Shown piece by piece: positions 8,745-17,446 of a stretch of DNA of 64,000 nt; position 1 is the stretch's first letter; each line of letters starts with the position of its first letter. The stretch is from Rhodanobacter sp. GTDB taxonomy: Bacteria > Pseudomonadota > Gammaproteobacteria > Xanthomonadales > Rhodanobacteraceae. The notes beneath the pieces are model-generated. The model did not search any database. It was given only the letters and a program-made list of their open reading frames with translations, and had not been told where the DNA came from. The position numbers were made by a program, and so were the translations under genes. The stretch lies in assembly GCA_040371205.1 (NCBI GenBank), contig AP031382.1, forward strand, positions 248,001-312,000. The letters are read 5' to 3'.

Positions 8745-9356
8745 ATGCCCAGCGTGTACGAGATCAAGCCACGCTTCCAGGCGCTACTGCGGCCGCTGGT
8801 GAACCGCATGGCGAACGCCGGTATCCGGGCGAACCAGGTGACGGTGGCGGCGATGCTGGTCTCGCTGATGGTGGGCCTTGGCCTAGCCTGCCTGGCCGGC
8901 GGCCATCGGTGGCTGTGGGCGCTGCTGCCGCTGTGGCTGATGCTGCGCATGGCGCTGAATGCCATCGACGGTATGCTGGCGCGCGAGCACGCCCAGGCAT
9001 CCAGGCTGGGCGCGGTGCTCAATGAGTTGGGCGACGTGGTGGCCGACGCTGGCCTGTACCTGCCGCTCGCGCTGACGTCGATGTTCTCGCTGTGGCCGCT
9101 CGCGGTCTTCGTGCTGTTGGCCGTCATGACTGAGATGACGGGCGTGCTCGGCATGCAGATCGGCGCTTCGCGCCGCTACGATGGGCCGTTGGGCAAGAGC
9201 GACCGCGCGCTGGTGTTCGGCATGCTCGGCCTGCTGTTCGCGTTGGGTGTGCCGGCCGGGCATTGGCAGGATGGCCTGCTTTGGCTGCTCAGCCTGCTGT
9301 GCGTGCTGACGGTGCTGAACCGAGCCCGCGCGGCCCTGGGCGAATCTTGCGAATGA
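8745..9356 (+). CDS. ynbA: CDP-alcohol phosphatidyltransferase (YnbA-like)
   Basis: 203 residues with about six membrane spans. It should transfer a phosphatidyl group from CDP-diacylglycerol to an alcohol. The signature reads N72-x2-D75-G76-x2-A79-R80-x8-G89-x3-N93-x3-D97, so two of the four usual aspartates are Asn. As I recall, E. coli YnbA has the same NALDGMLAR and LNETGD arrangement, so this looks like a subfamily trait rather than decay. GAGGGAG precedes the ATG. It leads a four-gene lipid operon; the alcohol substrate is not known. Confidence 0.85.
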   Translation: MPSVYEIKPRFQALLRPLVNRMANAGIRANQVTVAAMLVSLMVGLGLACLAGGHRWLWALLPLWLMLRMALNAIDGMLAREHAQASRLGAVLNELGDVVADAGLYLPLALTSMFSLWPLAVFVLLAVMTEMTGVLGMQIGASRRYDGPLGKSDRALVFGMLGLLFALGVPAGHWQDGLLWLLSLLCVLTVLNRARAALGESCE

Positions 9357-9401
9357 CACGGGCGCAATGACGAGTGCCTGCCGAAAAGCCATGGGGGATG
9401 C

Positions 9402-10019
9402 ATGCTTGAGCCGTTGGTTGCCCGCGCAATGACGGGTTTCATCCGCCTGCTTACGGGCAGTCGGGTGCTTTGGAACGAGAAGCTCGCGCCCGGGCGCCGG
9501 GTGTATTACGGCAACCACAGCAGCCATGGCGATTTCGTGCTGATCTGGTCGGCGCTGCCGGCCGCCTTGCGCGCGCAGGCTCGCCCGGTGGCGGCGGCGG
9601 AGTACTGGCGTCGAGGCATCCTCCGGCGTTACCTGATCCAGCGCGTGTTCAAGGGCGTGCTGGTCGAGCGCAATGCCGAGAAGCGCACCGAGGATCCGGT
9701 CGCGGCGATGGCGGCGGCGATCGAGGCGGGCAATGCGCTGATCCTGTTTCCGGAGGGCACGCGCAACCCCGGCGACGGTGTGCTGCCTTTCAAGAGCGGC
9801 CTCTATCACCTGGCCACGCGATGCAGCGGCCTGGAGCTGGTGCCGGTCTGGCTGGAGAACCTCAACCGCGTGATGCCGAAGGGTCGCCTGGTCCCGCTGC
9901 CGTTGCTGTGCACGGCGCGCTTCGGTGCACCGCTGCATTTGGTCGAGGGTGAGGACAAGCAGGGTTTCCTGGAACGGACGCGCGCCGCGCTGCTTGCGCT
10001 GTCACAGGAGGTGGCCTGA
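9402..10019 (+). CDS. PlsC-type lysophospholipid acyltransferase
   Basis: 205 residues. Acyl transfer to a glycerolipid is indicated by the H-x4-D motif at His39-Asp44 (NHSSHGD) and by FPEGTRN with downstream PVWLENLNRVMPKG. It is membrane-associated at the cytoplasmic face. GGGGGATG lies directly before the ATG. The stop codon shares one base with the start of the CdsA-like gene (TGATG), so the two are translationally coupled. Acyl donor and exact acceptor cannot be read. Confidence 0.88.
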   Translation: MLEPLVARAMTGFIRLLTGSRVLWNEKLAPGRRVYYGNHSSHGDFVLIWSALPAALRAQARPVAAAEYWRRGILRRYLIQRVFKGVLVERNAEKRTEDPVAAMAAAIEAGNALILFPEGTRNPGDGVLPFKSGLYHLATRCSGLELVPVWLENLNRVMPKGRLVPLPLLCTARFGAPLHLVEGEDKQGFLERTRAALLALSQEVA

Positions 10020-10966
10020 TGCCGCACCTGACCTCGCATCAACAGGCCATGGCCCTGTTCGCCGGCATCGGCGCGGTGTTGCTGCTGGCCACCCTCGTCG
10101 GCCGGGTATTGGCATGGCGGGTGGCGCCGGCGGGTCGTTCGACGGTGGACAACCTCAACGCACGCATCAACGCCTGGTGGGTGATGGCAGCCCTGGTCGG
10201 CACCGCCTTCCTGTTCGGCAAGCCTGGCGTGCTGGTGCTGTTCTTCCTGGTCTCGCTGCTGGCGCTGCGCGAATTCATCACGCTGCTGCCGACGCGCGGC
10301 GGCGATTACTGGGCGCTGGTGGCGGCGTTCTATCTGGTGCTGCCGATCCAGTACGTGCTGGTGGGCATCGCCTGGTACGGCATGTTTGCGATCTTCATTC
10401 CGGTCTATGCGTTCCTGCTGCTGCCGATCCTGGCGGCGGCCGGCGGCGACACCGCGCACTTCCTGGAGCGCGCGGCCAAGGTGCAATGGGGGCTGATGAT
10501 CAGCGTGTTCTGCATCTCGCACGTGCCGGCGCTGCTGACTCTGCAGATCCCCGGTTACGAGCATCGGCAATTGCTGCTGATCGCGTTCCTGGTGATCGTG
10601 GTGCAATCTTCGGACGTGCTGCAGTACGTGTGGGGCAAGTTGTGCGGCAAGCGCCTGATCGCGCCGGTGCTGTCGCCATCCAAGACGCTGGAGGGCTTTG
10701 TCGGCGGCGTGGTTTCGGCCAGCCTGCTGGGCGGCCTGTTGTGGTGGATCACGCCGTTTTCGCCACTCGGCGCGATGGGCATGGCGCTGGTCATCAACCT
10801 GATGGGCTTCCTCGGTGGCCTGGTGATGTCGGCCATCAAGCGCGACCGCGGCATCAAGGACTGGGGCCACATGATCGAGGGTCATGGCGGCGTGCTGGAC
10901 CGGCTGGATTCGGTCTGTTTCGCCGCGCCGGTGTTCTTCCACATGACGCGCTTCATCTTTACATGA
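10019..10966 (+). CDS. Phosphatidate cytidylyltransferase (CdsA/YnbB family)
   Basis: 315 residues with eight or so membrane spans; makes CDP-diacylglycerol from phosphatidate and CTP. The C-terminal signature is complete: SAIKRDRGIKDWGHMIEGHGG then VLDRLDS, which fits S-x-x-K-R-x4-K-D...HGG-x-x-D-R-x-D. Its position after a YnbA-like transferase suggests it supplies the CDP-lipid used by that enzyme, as for YnbB in E. coli. A second, main cdsA beside the lpx/uppS genes is expected elsewhere in the genome. Confidence 0.92.
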   Translation: MPHLTSHQQAMALFAGIGAVLLLATLVGRVLAWRVAPAGRSTVDNLNARINAWWVMAALVGTAFLFGKPGVLVLFFLVSLLALREFITLLPTRGGDYWALVAAFYLVLPIQYVLVGIAWYGMFAIFIPVYAFLLLPILAAAGGDTAHFLERAAKVQWGLMISVFCISHVPALLTLQIPGYEHRQLLLIAFLVIVVQSSDVLQYVWGKLCGKRLIAPVLSPSKTLEGFVGGVVSASLLGGLLWWITPFSPLGAMGMALVINLMGFLGGLVMSAIKRDRGIKDWGHMIEGHGGVLDRLDSVCFAAPVFFHMTRFIFT

Positions 10967-11018
10967 TGGCCGGTTCCTGCGGTCAGGCCGGCTAGCATTC
11001 ACCATATACGGAACCGCC

Positions 11019-12893
11019 ATGAGCCAGTTCGCCCTGTTCGGCCAGCGCCGTTTCGCGCCGTTCTTCTGGACGCAGGCGCTGGGGGCGTTCAACGACAACG
11101 CGTTCCGCAACGCCTTGCTGATGCTGGTGGGATTCCAGCTTGGTTCGGATGACCGGATCGCTGGGTTGTACGCCAGTTTCGCCCCGGCGTTGTTCATCCT
11201 GCCGTTCTTCCTGTTTTCGGCCACTGCGGGGCAGCTTGCCGAGAAGATCGAGAAGACGCGCATCATCCGTTGGGTGAAGCTGTTCGAGATCGTTGCGATG
11301 ACGATCGCGGCGGCGGGTTTCATCACCCACCACGTGAGCCTGCTGCTGGTGGTGCTGTTCATGATGGGCCTGCACTCCACCGTGTTCGGGCCGATCAAGT
11401 ACGCGATCCTGCCGCAGGCGCTGAAGCCGGCGGAACTGGTGGGCGGCAACGGCCTGGTGGAAATGGGCACGCAGCTGGCGATGTTGCTGGGCATGGTCGC
11501 GGGCAACCTGCTGATGGGCGTGGCGCATGCGGGGCCGTGGCTGTCGGCGGGGGCGACCATCGCGGTCGCGGTGACGGGCTATCTTGCCAGCCGCGCGATT
11601 CCGCCGGCGCCGGCCACCGCGCCGGAACTGAAGATCAACTGGAATCCTTTCGGCGAGACGGCGCGCGTCATCGGCATCACGCGCGCCGACCGCACGGTGT
11701 GGAATGCCGTGCTCGGCATCTCGTGGTTCTGGTTCTTCGGTACCGTGCTGATCGCGCAGTTGCTGAACTACACGCGGCAGACGCTGGGCGGCGACGGCTC
11801 GGTCTACACCCTGGCGCTCACGCTGTTCTCGGTCGGCAGCGGCATCGGCGCGCTGCTGTGCGAGAAGCTGTCTGGCCGGCGCGTGGAAATCGGCCTGGTG
11901 CCCTTGGGTGCGTTCGGGCTCACCGCGTTCGGCGTGGACCTGTACTTCGCCCGGCATGGCCTTGCGCCCGTGCGCGGGCTGGACTGGTTGAGCTTCCTGC
12001 ACGCGCCGGGCAGCGGGCGCGTGGTGCTCGACCTCACCCTGATCGGCGCGTTCGCGGGCCTGTACGTGGTGCCGCTGTTCGCCTTCGTGCAGGCGCGCGC
12101 GCCGCGCGAGAAGCTCTCGCGCATCATCGCCGGCAACAACATCATGAACGCGGTGCTGATCGTGGCGGCGTCGCTCTTCTGCATGGGCCTCGCTGCGCTG
12201 GGGCTGCATGCGGTGCAGATCTTCCTCGCCGCCGCGCTGCTCAACGTGCTGGTGGCGGCCTACATCTTCACTCTGGTGCCGGAGTTCATCCTGCGCTTCG
12301 TCACCTGGCTGCTGACCAGCACGCTGTACCGCGTGCGCGCGGACGGCCTGCGCAACATTCCCGAAGAAGGACCGGCGCTGTTGGTGTGCAACCACGTGAG
12401 CTTCGTCGATCCGCTGCTGCTGATGGCGAACCTGCGCCGCCCTGCGCGTTTCGTGATGTATTACCGGATCTTCAACCTCCCGCTGCTGCGGTTCCTGTTC
12501 AGGACCGCGAAGGCCATCCCCATCGCGGGGCAGAAAGAGGATCCCGCCATCCTGCAGCAGGCCTACGACGCGGTCGACGCGGCGCTCGCCGACGGCGAGT
12601 TGGTGTGCATTTTCCCCGAGGGTGCGCTCACCCGCGACGGCGCCATCGCGCCGTTCCGCCCGGGCGTGGAGAAGATCCTCGCGCGCCGTCCGGTGCCGGT
12701 GGTGCCGATGGCCTTGCGTGGGTTGTGGGGCAGCATGTGGAGCCGGCGCGACTCCGCGCTGGGCCGCGCCCGCCTGCCGCGGCGCTTCCGCGCACGTGTG
12801 GAGCTGGTGGTGGATGCGCCGCTGCCGCCCGAGCGCGCCAGCGCCGCGGTGCTTGAGGCGCGCGTGAGCGCGTTGCGCGGCACGATGGCTTGA
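11019..12893 (+). CDS. MFS transporter fused to a PlsC acyltransferase
   Basis: 624 residues. Residues 1 to about 420 form a 12-span major-facilitator domain like LplT (FWTQALGAFNDNAFRNALLMLVGFQ); residues about 435-624 are an acyltransferase with His459-Asp464 (NHVSFVD) and FPEGALTRDG. Fusions of a lysophospholipid flippase with acyltransferase recycle lysophospholipids; longer relatives also carry an acyl-ACP synthetase, which is missing here. It follows the CdsA-like gene by 52 bases, with CGGAAC before the ATG, and closes the lipid operon. Confidence 0.9.
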   Translation: MSQFALFGQRRFAPFFWTQALGAFNDNAFRNALLMLVGFQLGSDDRIAGLYASFAPALFILPFFLFSATAGQLAEKIEKTRIIRWVKLFEIVAMTIAAAGFITHHVSLLLVVLFMMGLHSTVFGPIKYAILPQALKPAELVGGNGLVEMGTQLAMLLGMVAGNLLMGVAHAGPWLSAGATIAVAVTGYLASRAIPPAPATAPELKINWNPFGETARVIGITRADRTVWNAVLGISWFWFFGTVLIAQLLNYTRQTLGGDGSVYTLALTLFSVGSGIGALLCEKLSGRRVEIGLVPLGAFGLTAFGVDLYFARHGLAPVRGLDWLSFLHAPGSGRVVLDLTLIGAFAGLYVVPLFAFVQARAPREKLSRIIAGNNIMNAVLIVAASLFCMGLAALGLHAVQIFLAAALLNVLVAAYIFTLVPEFILRFVTWLLTSTLYRVRADGLRNIPEEGPALLVCNHVSFVDPLLLMANLRRPARFVMYYRIFNLPLLRFLFRTAKAIPIAGQKEDPAILQQAYDAVDAALADGELVCIFPEGALTRDGAIAPFRPGVEKILARRPVPVVPMALRGLWGSMWSRRDSALGRARLPRRFRARVELVVDAPLPPERASAAVLEARVSALRGTMA

Positions 12894-12932
12894 GCGTTTT
12901 CCATTTCCTGCATGGACGCAGGGAGCGTGGGA

Positions 12933-13802
12933 TCAGCGCAGCCAGCCGCCGATCACGATCAACGCCACCACGCTTAGCCAGGCCAGCAGGGCGCGCAGCA
13001 AGGCGTCGCGCAGGCGGCGCAGTTCCAGCAGCGCATCGCTGCGCTCTTCCACGTAGCCTTCGCCGCCTTCGATGTCGACCTGGATGTCCGCGCGCGCCGC
13101 GGCGCCGAGGAAGCCGGGGCCTTCGTTGAGCCAGCTGTTCGGCAAGGCCTGCTGGTGCCAGCGGTTCCATGCGCCGATCACGGCGTCCCAATGGCCGACC
13201 AGCGCCAGCGTGAACACCATCAGCTGCGCGGGAACCCAGTCCAGTCCGTTGGCCAGCTGACGCGCGGTGCCGCGCGCCTCGGTGTCCAGGCGCAGCGTGT
13301 CGTCGTGGCCCAGCGCTCGCGCCAGCCGGTACAGCAGCGCCCCGAGCGGGCCGAGCAAGAAGAACCAGAACAGCACGCCGAAGCGTCGGCGCAGCGCGGC
13401 ATAGACGGTGGCCTCGCCCAACTCCACCGCGCGCCACGGCACATGCTCGCCGTCCTCGGCCAGCGCCTGCGCGGCGGCTTCGCGGCCGGTGTCGTCCTGC
13501 GCGGCGAGGATGGCTTCGAGATCGGCTTCGAAGGCATGCGGGCCGAAGCAGAACAGCAGCACCACCAGCGCAAACAGCAGGTGCGACAGGTCGGCCAGCG
13601 GCAGATGGCGCAGCAGCCAGGTGGCCAGCGCGCACAGCAGCAGCGGCAGCAGCAAGGCCAGCACCACGCGGCCGGCGCCGGCGGTGTCGCTCAATTGCGC
13701 CACCCAGCGGCGGAAGCCGCCGTCGTTGCGCCAGTGCGCCAGCCGCGGTTGCCAGTGCAGCAGGCCGAGGGCGATCAGGGCGGCAAGCAGACGTAAGGCC
13801 AT
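12933..13802 (-). CDS. ampE: AmpE-like inner-membrane protein
   Basis: 289 residues, integral membrane protein of the AmpE/CobD-like family. N-terminal hydrophobic span (ALRLLAALIALGLLHW), a pair of spans near residues 50-85, and the family-typical stretch RRFGVLFWFFLLGPLGALLYRLARAL followed by LDWVPAQLMVFTLALVGHWDAV. In enterobacteria AmpE accompanies AmpD and is linked to beta-lactamase signalling; ampD is not adjacent here. The ATG at 13802 begins the first span. Downstream of nudC, same strand, 49-base gap holding a hairpin. Confidence 0.8.
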   Translation of the reverse strand: MALRLLAALIALGLLHWQPRLAHWRNDGGFRRWVAQLSDTAGAGRVVLALLLPLLLCALATWLLRHLPLADLSHLLFALVVLLFCFGPHAFEADLEAILAAQDDTGREAAAQALAEDGEHVPWRAVELGEATVYAALRRRFGVLFWFFLLGPLGALLYRLARALGHDDTLRLDTEARGTARQLANGLDWVPAQLMVFTLALVGHWDAVIGAWNRWHQQALPNSWLNEGPGFLGAAARADIQVDIEGGEGYVEERSDALLELRRLRDALLRALLAWLSVVALIVIGGWLR

Positions 13803-13822
13803 GCGCAGTGCTCCGTGGGGTA

Positions 13823-13841
13823 CCTCGCATTGTATGCGAGG
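13823..13841. other. 8-bp perfect hairpin between nudC and ampE
   Basis: CCTCGCAT, loop TGT, ATGCGAGG. On the minus strand the same segment contains TACAAT, a good -10 match, 14 bases before the ampE start region, so it may be an ampE promoter element, a hairpin ending nudC mRNA, or both. No T run follows. Confidence 0.4.
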
Positions 13842-13851
13842 CATCCTGCCG

Positions 13852-14817
13852 TCACAGGGTGCCTTGGGCGGCGATCAGTTTGTCCAAGGCCATGCCGGCG
13901 CGTTCGTGCAACCAGTGCTGCAGCAGCCGGTAGGACACCGACAGCGGCGACGACGGTACGAAGCTGCCGTCGGCGATGCCCTCGGCAATTTGTGTGGGTG
14001 TGAACCAGCGGGCCTCTTCCAGCTCGCCGTCGCGGAGGCGGATCGCGGGGTCGAGCGCCACGGCGGTGAAGCCCACCATCAGCGAGGCCGGCATCGGCCA
14101 GGGCTGCGAGGAGTGGTAGCGCACCTCGCCCACGCGCACGCCCGATTCCTCCATCACTTCGCGGCGCACGGCATCCTCCAGCGCCTCGCCCGGTTCGATG
14201 AAACCGGCCAATGTGGAATAGCGCCCGGGCGGCCAGCCGGCCTGGCGGCCGAGCAGGCAGGCGCCCGCGTGTTCGACGATCACGATGATCGCCGCATCGG
14301 TGCGCGGGAAATGCATGCGGCCGCAGGCGGCGTGGGTGCAGCGCAGGCGGTGGCCGGCGGAAACCACGGCGAGCGGCGAACCGCAGTAGGCGCAGTGCCG
14401 CGTTTCGCGGTGCCAGTGCGCCAGGCCCTTGGCGTAGGCGAACAGGCCGGCTTCGTCGGCAGGCAGCAGCAGGCCGGCCTCGCGCAGGCTCGCGCGGCGG
14501 GCGCGTAGTCCGGCTTCGAGCGCCGCGAGCTGCGTCTCGTCTTCCAGCGCCAGCAGGAAATGCGGACGACCGTCGGCAATGCCGAGCAACGAAACGGAAG
14601 CGTCGTCGGGCAGCTGCCGGCGTTCTTCGGCATCCAGCCAGCGCAGCGCGTCGCGGTCTGCATGCAGGAAACCGCGGCCATCGGCATCGAGCAGCAGATG
14701 GCGTGCCGCCGGCGACGCGGCCTGCCCGGCCAGCCAGGCCGCGTCGTCGCGGCGTTCGGCCATGCGGTCGAGGATCAGGCTGAGTCCGGCGAAGGTATTG
14801 GATGGCACCGCGGACAT
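13852..14817 (-). CDS. nudC: NAD(+)/NADH diphosphatase (NudC-type Nudix hydrolase)
   Basis: 321 residues. Splits NAD(H) to NMN(H) and AMP and removes NAD caps from RNA in homologues. A zinc ribbon is formed by Cys142, Cys145, Cys160 and Cys165. The Nudix box covers 205-227 (GFIEPGEALEDAVRREVMEE). The NudC-specific SQPWPMPAS at 237-245 follows and separates this enzyme from other Nudix proteins. The start at 14817 fits the usual length. It lies 13 bases after erpA. Confidence 0.95.
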   Translation of the reverse strand: MSAVPSNTFAGLSLILDRMAERRDDAAWLAGQAASPAARHLLLDADGRGFLHADRDALRWLDAEERRQLPDDASVSLLGIADGRPHFLLALEDETQLAALEAGLRARRASLREAGLLLPADEAGLFAYAKGLAHWHRETRHCAYCGSPLAVVSAGHRLRCTHAACGRMHFPRTDAAIIVIVEHAGACLLGRQAGWPPGRYSTLAGFIEPGEALEDAVRREVMEESGVRVGEVRYHSSQPWPMPASLMVGFTAVALDPAIRLRDGELEEARWFTPTQIAEGIADGSFVPSSPLSVSYRLLQHWLHERAGMALDKLIAAQGTL

Positions 14818-14830
14818 CGGCAGACGGCGC

Positions 14831-15208
14831 TCAGGTGGAGAACGAGGAGCCGCAGCCGCAGGTGGTCTTCGCGTTCGGGTTGCGTATCACGAACTGCGAG
14901 CCGTTGAGGTTCTCGCTGTAGTCGATCTCGGCGCCGGTGAGGTATTGCAGCGAGAGCGGATCGCACAGCAGGGTCACGCCCTCGCGCTCCAGCGCGAAGT
15001 CGTCCTCGGCCTGCGCCTCGTCGAAGGTGAAGCCGTACTGGAAGCCCGAGCAGCCGCCGCCGGAGATGTAGACGCGGAGTTTCAGGCTGGGGTTGCCTTC
15101 CTCCGCGATCAGCTCGTGCACCTTGCGCGCGGCGGCCTCGGTGAACACCAGCGGCGCGCCGTTGCTGCGGTAGTCGGGAACGGTGGGAAGGGAGACGACG
15201 GTATCCAT
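14831..15208 (-). CDS. erpA: Iron-sulfur cluster insertion protein ErpA
   Basis: 125 residues of the A-type carrier family, which hand Fe-S clusters to apo-proteins. The three cluster cysteines are in [11 protein letters not shown] and in the C-terminal CGCGSSF. An acidic [10 protein letters not shown] follows the first Cys as in ErpA. The ATG at 15208 is preferred; a GTG nine bases upstream (15217) is possible. It lies between bfr and nudC on the same strand, which suits a role in iron handling. Confidence 0.93.
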   Translation of the reverse strand: MDTVVSLPTVPDYRSNGAPLVFTEAAARKVHELIAEEGNPSLKLRVYISGGGCSGFQYGFTFDEAQAEDDFALEREGVTLLCDPLSLQYLTGAEIDYSENLNGSQFVIRNPNAKTTCGCGSSFST

Positions 15209-15284
15209 GGCACTCACATGGGGATGCTGGCGGGCGGTACAAGGATACTTCGCCCGCCTGGCGCTGGCGTGACTGTCGCGGGGA

Positions 15285-15755
15285 TCAACTCTGCATCTTG
15301 CTCTGCAGGTAGCGCTCCGCGCCGATGTCCTTGATCAGGCTCTGCTGGGTTTCCAGCCAGTCGATGTGTTCTTCCTCGTCGTGCAGGATGCCCTTGAACA
15401 GGTCGCGGCTGATGTAGTCGGCGACGCCCTCGCTGTAGGCGATCGCCTCGCGCAGATCCTTGGAGGCGAGCAGTTCCAGGTCGAGGTCGCCCTGGATGCA
15501 TTCCGGTACGTTCTCGCCGATGCGCAGCTTGCCGAGGTGCTGCAGGTTGGGCAGGCCGTCGAGGAACAGGATGCGCTCGATCAGCCGGTCGGCGTGGCGC
15601 ATCTCCTCGATGGATTCCTTGTATTCGTGCTCGGCCAGTTCGCCGTAGCCCCAGTTCTTGAACATGCGGGCATGCAGGAAATACTGGTTGATCGCGGTCA
15701 GCTCGTTGTAGAGCACCTTGTTGAGGAATTCGATGACCTTGGCATCGCCCTTCAT
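15285..15755 (-). CDS. bfr: Bacterioferritin
   Basis: 156 residues, exactly the family size; forms a 24-mer that stores iron. The ferroxidase ligands are all present: Glu18, Glu51, His54, Glu94, Glu127 and His130. Met52, which binds haem between subunits, is also present, so this is a haem-type bacterioferritin. The gene follows bfd (its release ferredoxin) after 103 bases, the normal pairing. Confidence 0.97.
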   Translation of the reverse strand: MKGDAKVIEFLNKVLYNELTAINQYFLHARMFKNWGYGELAEHEYKESIEEMRHADRLIERILFLDGLPNLQHLGKLRIGENVPECIQGDLDLELLASKDLREAIAYSEGVADYISRDLFKGILHDEEEHIDWLETQQSLIKDIGAERYLQSKMQS

Positions 15756-15858
15756 GGCCGTCTCCGTGCGGGTGGGGATGCCGCGACTATACGGAGTTCG
15801 CCGTGCGGCCTGCGTAACACGAATGGCAACGGTTCGCGCGCGCTTTTGCGCAGCGCGC

Positions 15859-16068
15859 TCAGGCGACCGCGACGAAGGCCGGCAGCGCCGCCGCGGAGCC
15901 GTGCTGCCCGACCGCCTGCGCGAGGCAGGCGCGCGCCTCGGATTCGCAGCAGCCGCAGCAGTCCGAGCAGCCGGTGCGCGACTGCAATTCGGCGAAGCTG
16001 CGCACGCCGTCGGCGACTTCGCGGCGGATGTCGTGGTCGGTGACGGCATTGCACAGGCAGATGTACAT
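15859..16068 (-). CDS. bfd: Bacterioferritin-associated ferredoxin
   Basis: 69 residues; a [2Fe-2S] protein that delivers electrons to bacterioferritin for iron release. Starts [11 protein letters not shown], the standard Bfd opening, with Cys4 and Cys6. The second cysteine pair sits in a cysteine-rich run: Cys34, 37, 38, 40, 41, and another at 48, more than the four a [2Fe-2S] cluster needs. Start 16068 is preferred over an ATG nine bases upstream because of the family N-terminus. A possible Fur site lies just upstream. Confidence 0.92.
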   Translation of the reverse strand: MYICLCNAVTDHDIRREVADGVRSFAELQSRTGCSDCCGCCESEARACLAQAVGQHGSAAALPAFVAVA

Positions 16069-16083
16069 GCCGCACATAAGAAC

Positions 16084-16102
16084 GCGAATGCGAATGATTG
16101 TC
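16084..16102. promoter_or_regulatory. Possible Fur box upstream of bfd
   Basis: On the minus strand the 19 bases read GACAATCATTCGCATTCGC, which match the classical Fur consensus GATAATGATAATCATTATC at 12 of 19 positions. The site is 16 bases before the bfd start, in the short gap after rppH. bfd is Fur-repressed in several gammaproteobacteria, so the location is sensible. The match is moderate. Confidence 0.5.
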
Positions 16103-16108
16103 AACTTC

Positions 16109-16669
16109 TCAGGCGGCGCGCCAGTCCTGCTGCGGCTCGTCTGTCTGGACGTCGCCGGTTTCGCGCGGCGGGGCATGGCCGAGTTCGATCCGGCACATGC
16201 CTTCCACCAGCGGGGCGAAATGGCGCAGGGCGCGCTCGTAGACCTGGCGCTTGAAATTCACCACGTGGGCGGCCGGGTACCAGAAATCCACCCAGCGCCA
16301 GATGTCGAACTCGGGCTTCTCGGCGGCATCGAGCCGCAGTGCGTTCTCCGCGCTGACCAGCTTGAGCAGGAACCAGACCTGTTTCTGGCCGATGCAGGTG
16401 GGGTGCTGGTGGTGCCGCACATAGCGTTGCGGCAGCTTGTAGCGCAGCCAGCCGCGGGTGGAGGCCACCACTTCGACATGCTCTGGCGCCAAGCCGGTTT
16501 CTTCTTCCAGTTCGCGGTACATTGCCTCCAGCGGCGTCTCGTCGCTGCGCATGCCGCCCTGCGGGAATTGCCAGCCGTCGCGGTTGATCCGGCGCGCCCA
16601 GAACAGGCGGCCGTCCGCGTTCAGCAGCACGATGCCCACATTCGGACGGTAGCCATCGACGTCGATCAT
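16109..16669 (-). CDS. rppH: RNA 5'-pyrophosphohydrolase RppH
   Basis: 186 residues. Removes pyrophosphate from mRNA 5' ends to start decay. Opening [17 protein letters not shown] is the family N-terminus and sets the start at 16669. The Nudix box occupies residues 38-60 ([20 protein letters not shown]). [11 protein letters not shown] and the QKQVWFLL stretch are RppH-specific. It is divergent from tRNA-Met and ends 40 bases before bfd, in the same direction. Confidence 0.94.
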   Translation of the reverse strand: MIDVDGYRPNVGIVLLNADGRLFWARRINRDGWQFPQGGMRSDETPLEAMYRELEEETGLAPEHVEVVASTRGWLRYKLPQRYVRHHQHPTCIGQKQVWFLLKLVSAENALRLDAAEKPEFDIWRWVDFWYPAAHVVNFKRQVYERALRHFAPLVEGMCRIELGHAPPRETGDVQTDEPQQDWRAA

Positions 16670-16770
16670 CTCGTCATCCTCGGGCCAAGCCGCGCAGCGG
16701 CAGCAGCCGGCGCGCGCAGGGCGATGGACCGATTCAACCATGCGGCCGGGGGCGCGGCAAGCCGGATGGC

Positions 16771-16799
16771 TTGAACCTGGACGTGCGCGCCATTAAACT
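16771..16799 (+). promoter_or_regulatory. Sigma-70 promoter of tRNA-Met
   Basis: TTGAAC (16771-16776), 17-base spacer, TAAACT (16794-16799). The expected start near 16806 lies in a GC-rich run (GCCGCGCCCC), the type of discriminator found at stringently controlled stable-RNA promoters. It lies about 52 bases before the mature tRNA. Confidence 0.65.
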
Positions 16800-16851
16800 G
16801 CCGCGCCCCGCCACCGGCTTCGTTGCGATCCGGTGCGGCGGCCCACCCCAT

Positions 16852-16928
16852 GGCTATGTAGCTCAGCCGGTTAGAGCACAGCACTCATAATGCTGGGGTC
16901 GGTGGTTCGAGTCCACCCATAGCCACCA
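16852..16928 (+). tRNA. tRNA-Met (elongator, anticodon CAU)
   Basis: 77 bases including encoded CCA. Acceptor arm GGCTATG pairs with CATAGCC; D arm GCTCAGCCGGTTAGAGC; anticodon loop CTCATAA with CAT at 16886-16888; T arm GGTGGTTCGAGTCCACC. The first acceptor pair is G-C, unlike initiator tRNA, and the sequence closely resembles E. coli elongator tRNA-Met; tRNA-Ile2 with the same encoded anticodon is less likely. Confidence 0.95.
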
Positions 16929-16992
16929 TGCCATCACGCGCTCCATCCCGCGCCCGTGCGATCCGCGGTCGACGGACCGCCGGAGCCACAGC

Positions 16993-17349
16993 GTGCGCAT
17001 CTTCAAGGTTTTCCAGATCGAGGCGGCCCACCGCCTGCCCAACGTGCCTGCGGGGCACAAGTGCGCGCGCCTGCACGGGCATTCCTTCCGCGTGGAAGTC
17101 CATCTCAGCGGCGGAATCGGTGCGAATAGCGGCTGGGTGATGGATTTTGCCGACGTCAAGGCGGCGTTCCAGCCGCTCTACGATCAGCTCGACCACCACT
17201 ACCTCAACGACATCACCGGCCTGGAAAATCCGACCAGCGAGCGCTTGGCCGTGTGGATCTGGGAACGTCTCAAGCCCGCCTTGCCGCTGCTGGCCGAGGT
17301 GGTGGTGCACGAGACTTGCACCTCGGGTTGCAGCTACCGTGGCGATTGA
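16993..17349 (+). CDS. queD: 6-carboxytetrahydropterin synthase (QueD)
   Basis: 118 residues. Converts dihydroneopterin triphosphate to 6-carboxytetrahydropterin, the first committed step to queuosine. Zinc ligands His13, His28 and His30 are in AAHRL and LHGHS, and the catalytic Cys24 is in HKCARLHGH; Glu in VVHETCTSG completes the site. The start is GTG at 16993. The gene begins 64 bases after tRNA-Met with no clear terminator between, so read-through from the tRNA promoter is possible. Other que genes are not in the window. Confidence 0.93.
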   Translation: MRIFKVFQIEAAHRLPNVPAGHKCARLHGHSFRVEVHLSGGIGANSGWVMDFADVKAAFQPLYDQLDHHYLNDITGLENPTSERLAVWIWERLKPALPLLAEVVVHETCTSGCSYRGD

Positions 17350-17446
17350 TGGCGCCCGCGAGGGCGCAGGAACCCGATGCCGCGATGCCCGTCAGGGCCG
17401 TCGCGGCGGACGGTGGCTTTTCACTTTGTAACGACGGGACACAAGC

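Noticed and set aside
16929-16992. Second tRNA after tRNA-Met
   Set aside because: No T-arm GTTCRANYC motif or cloverleaf can be drawn in this stretch.
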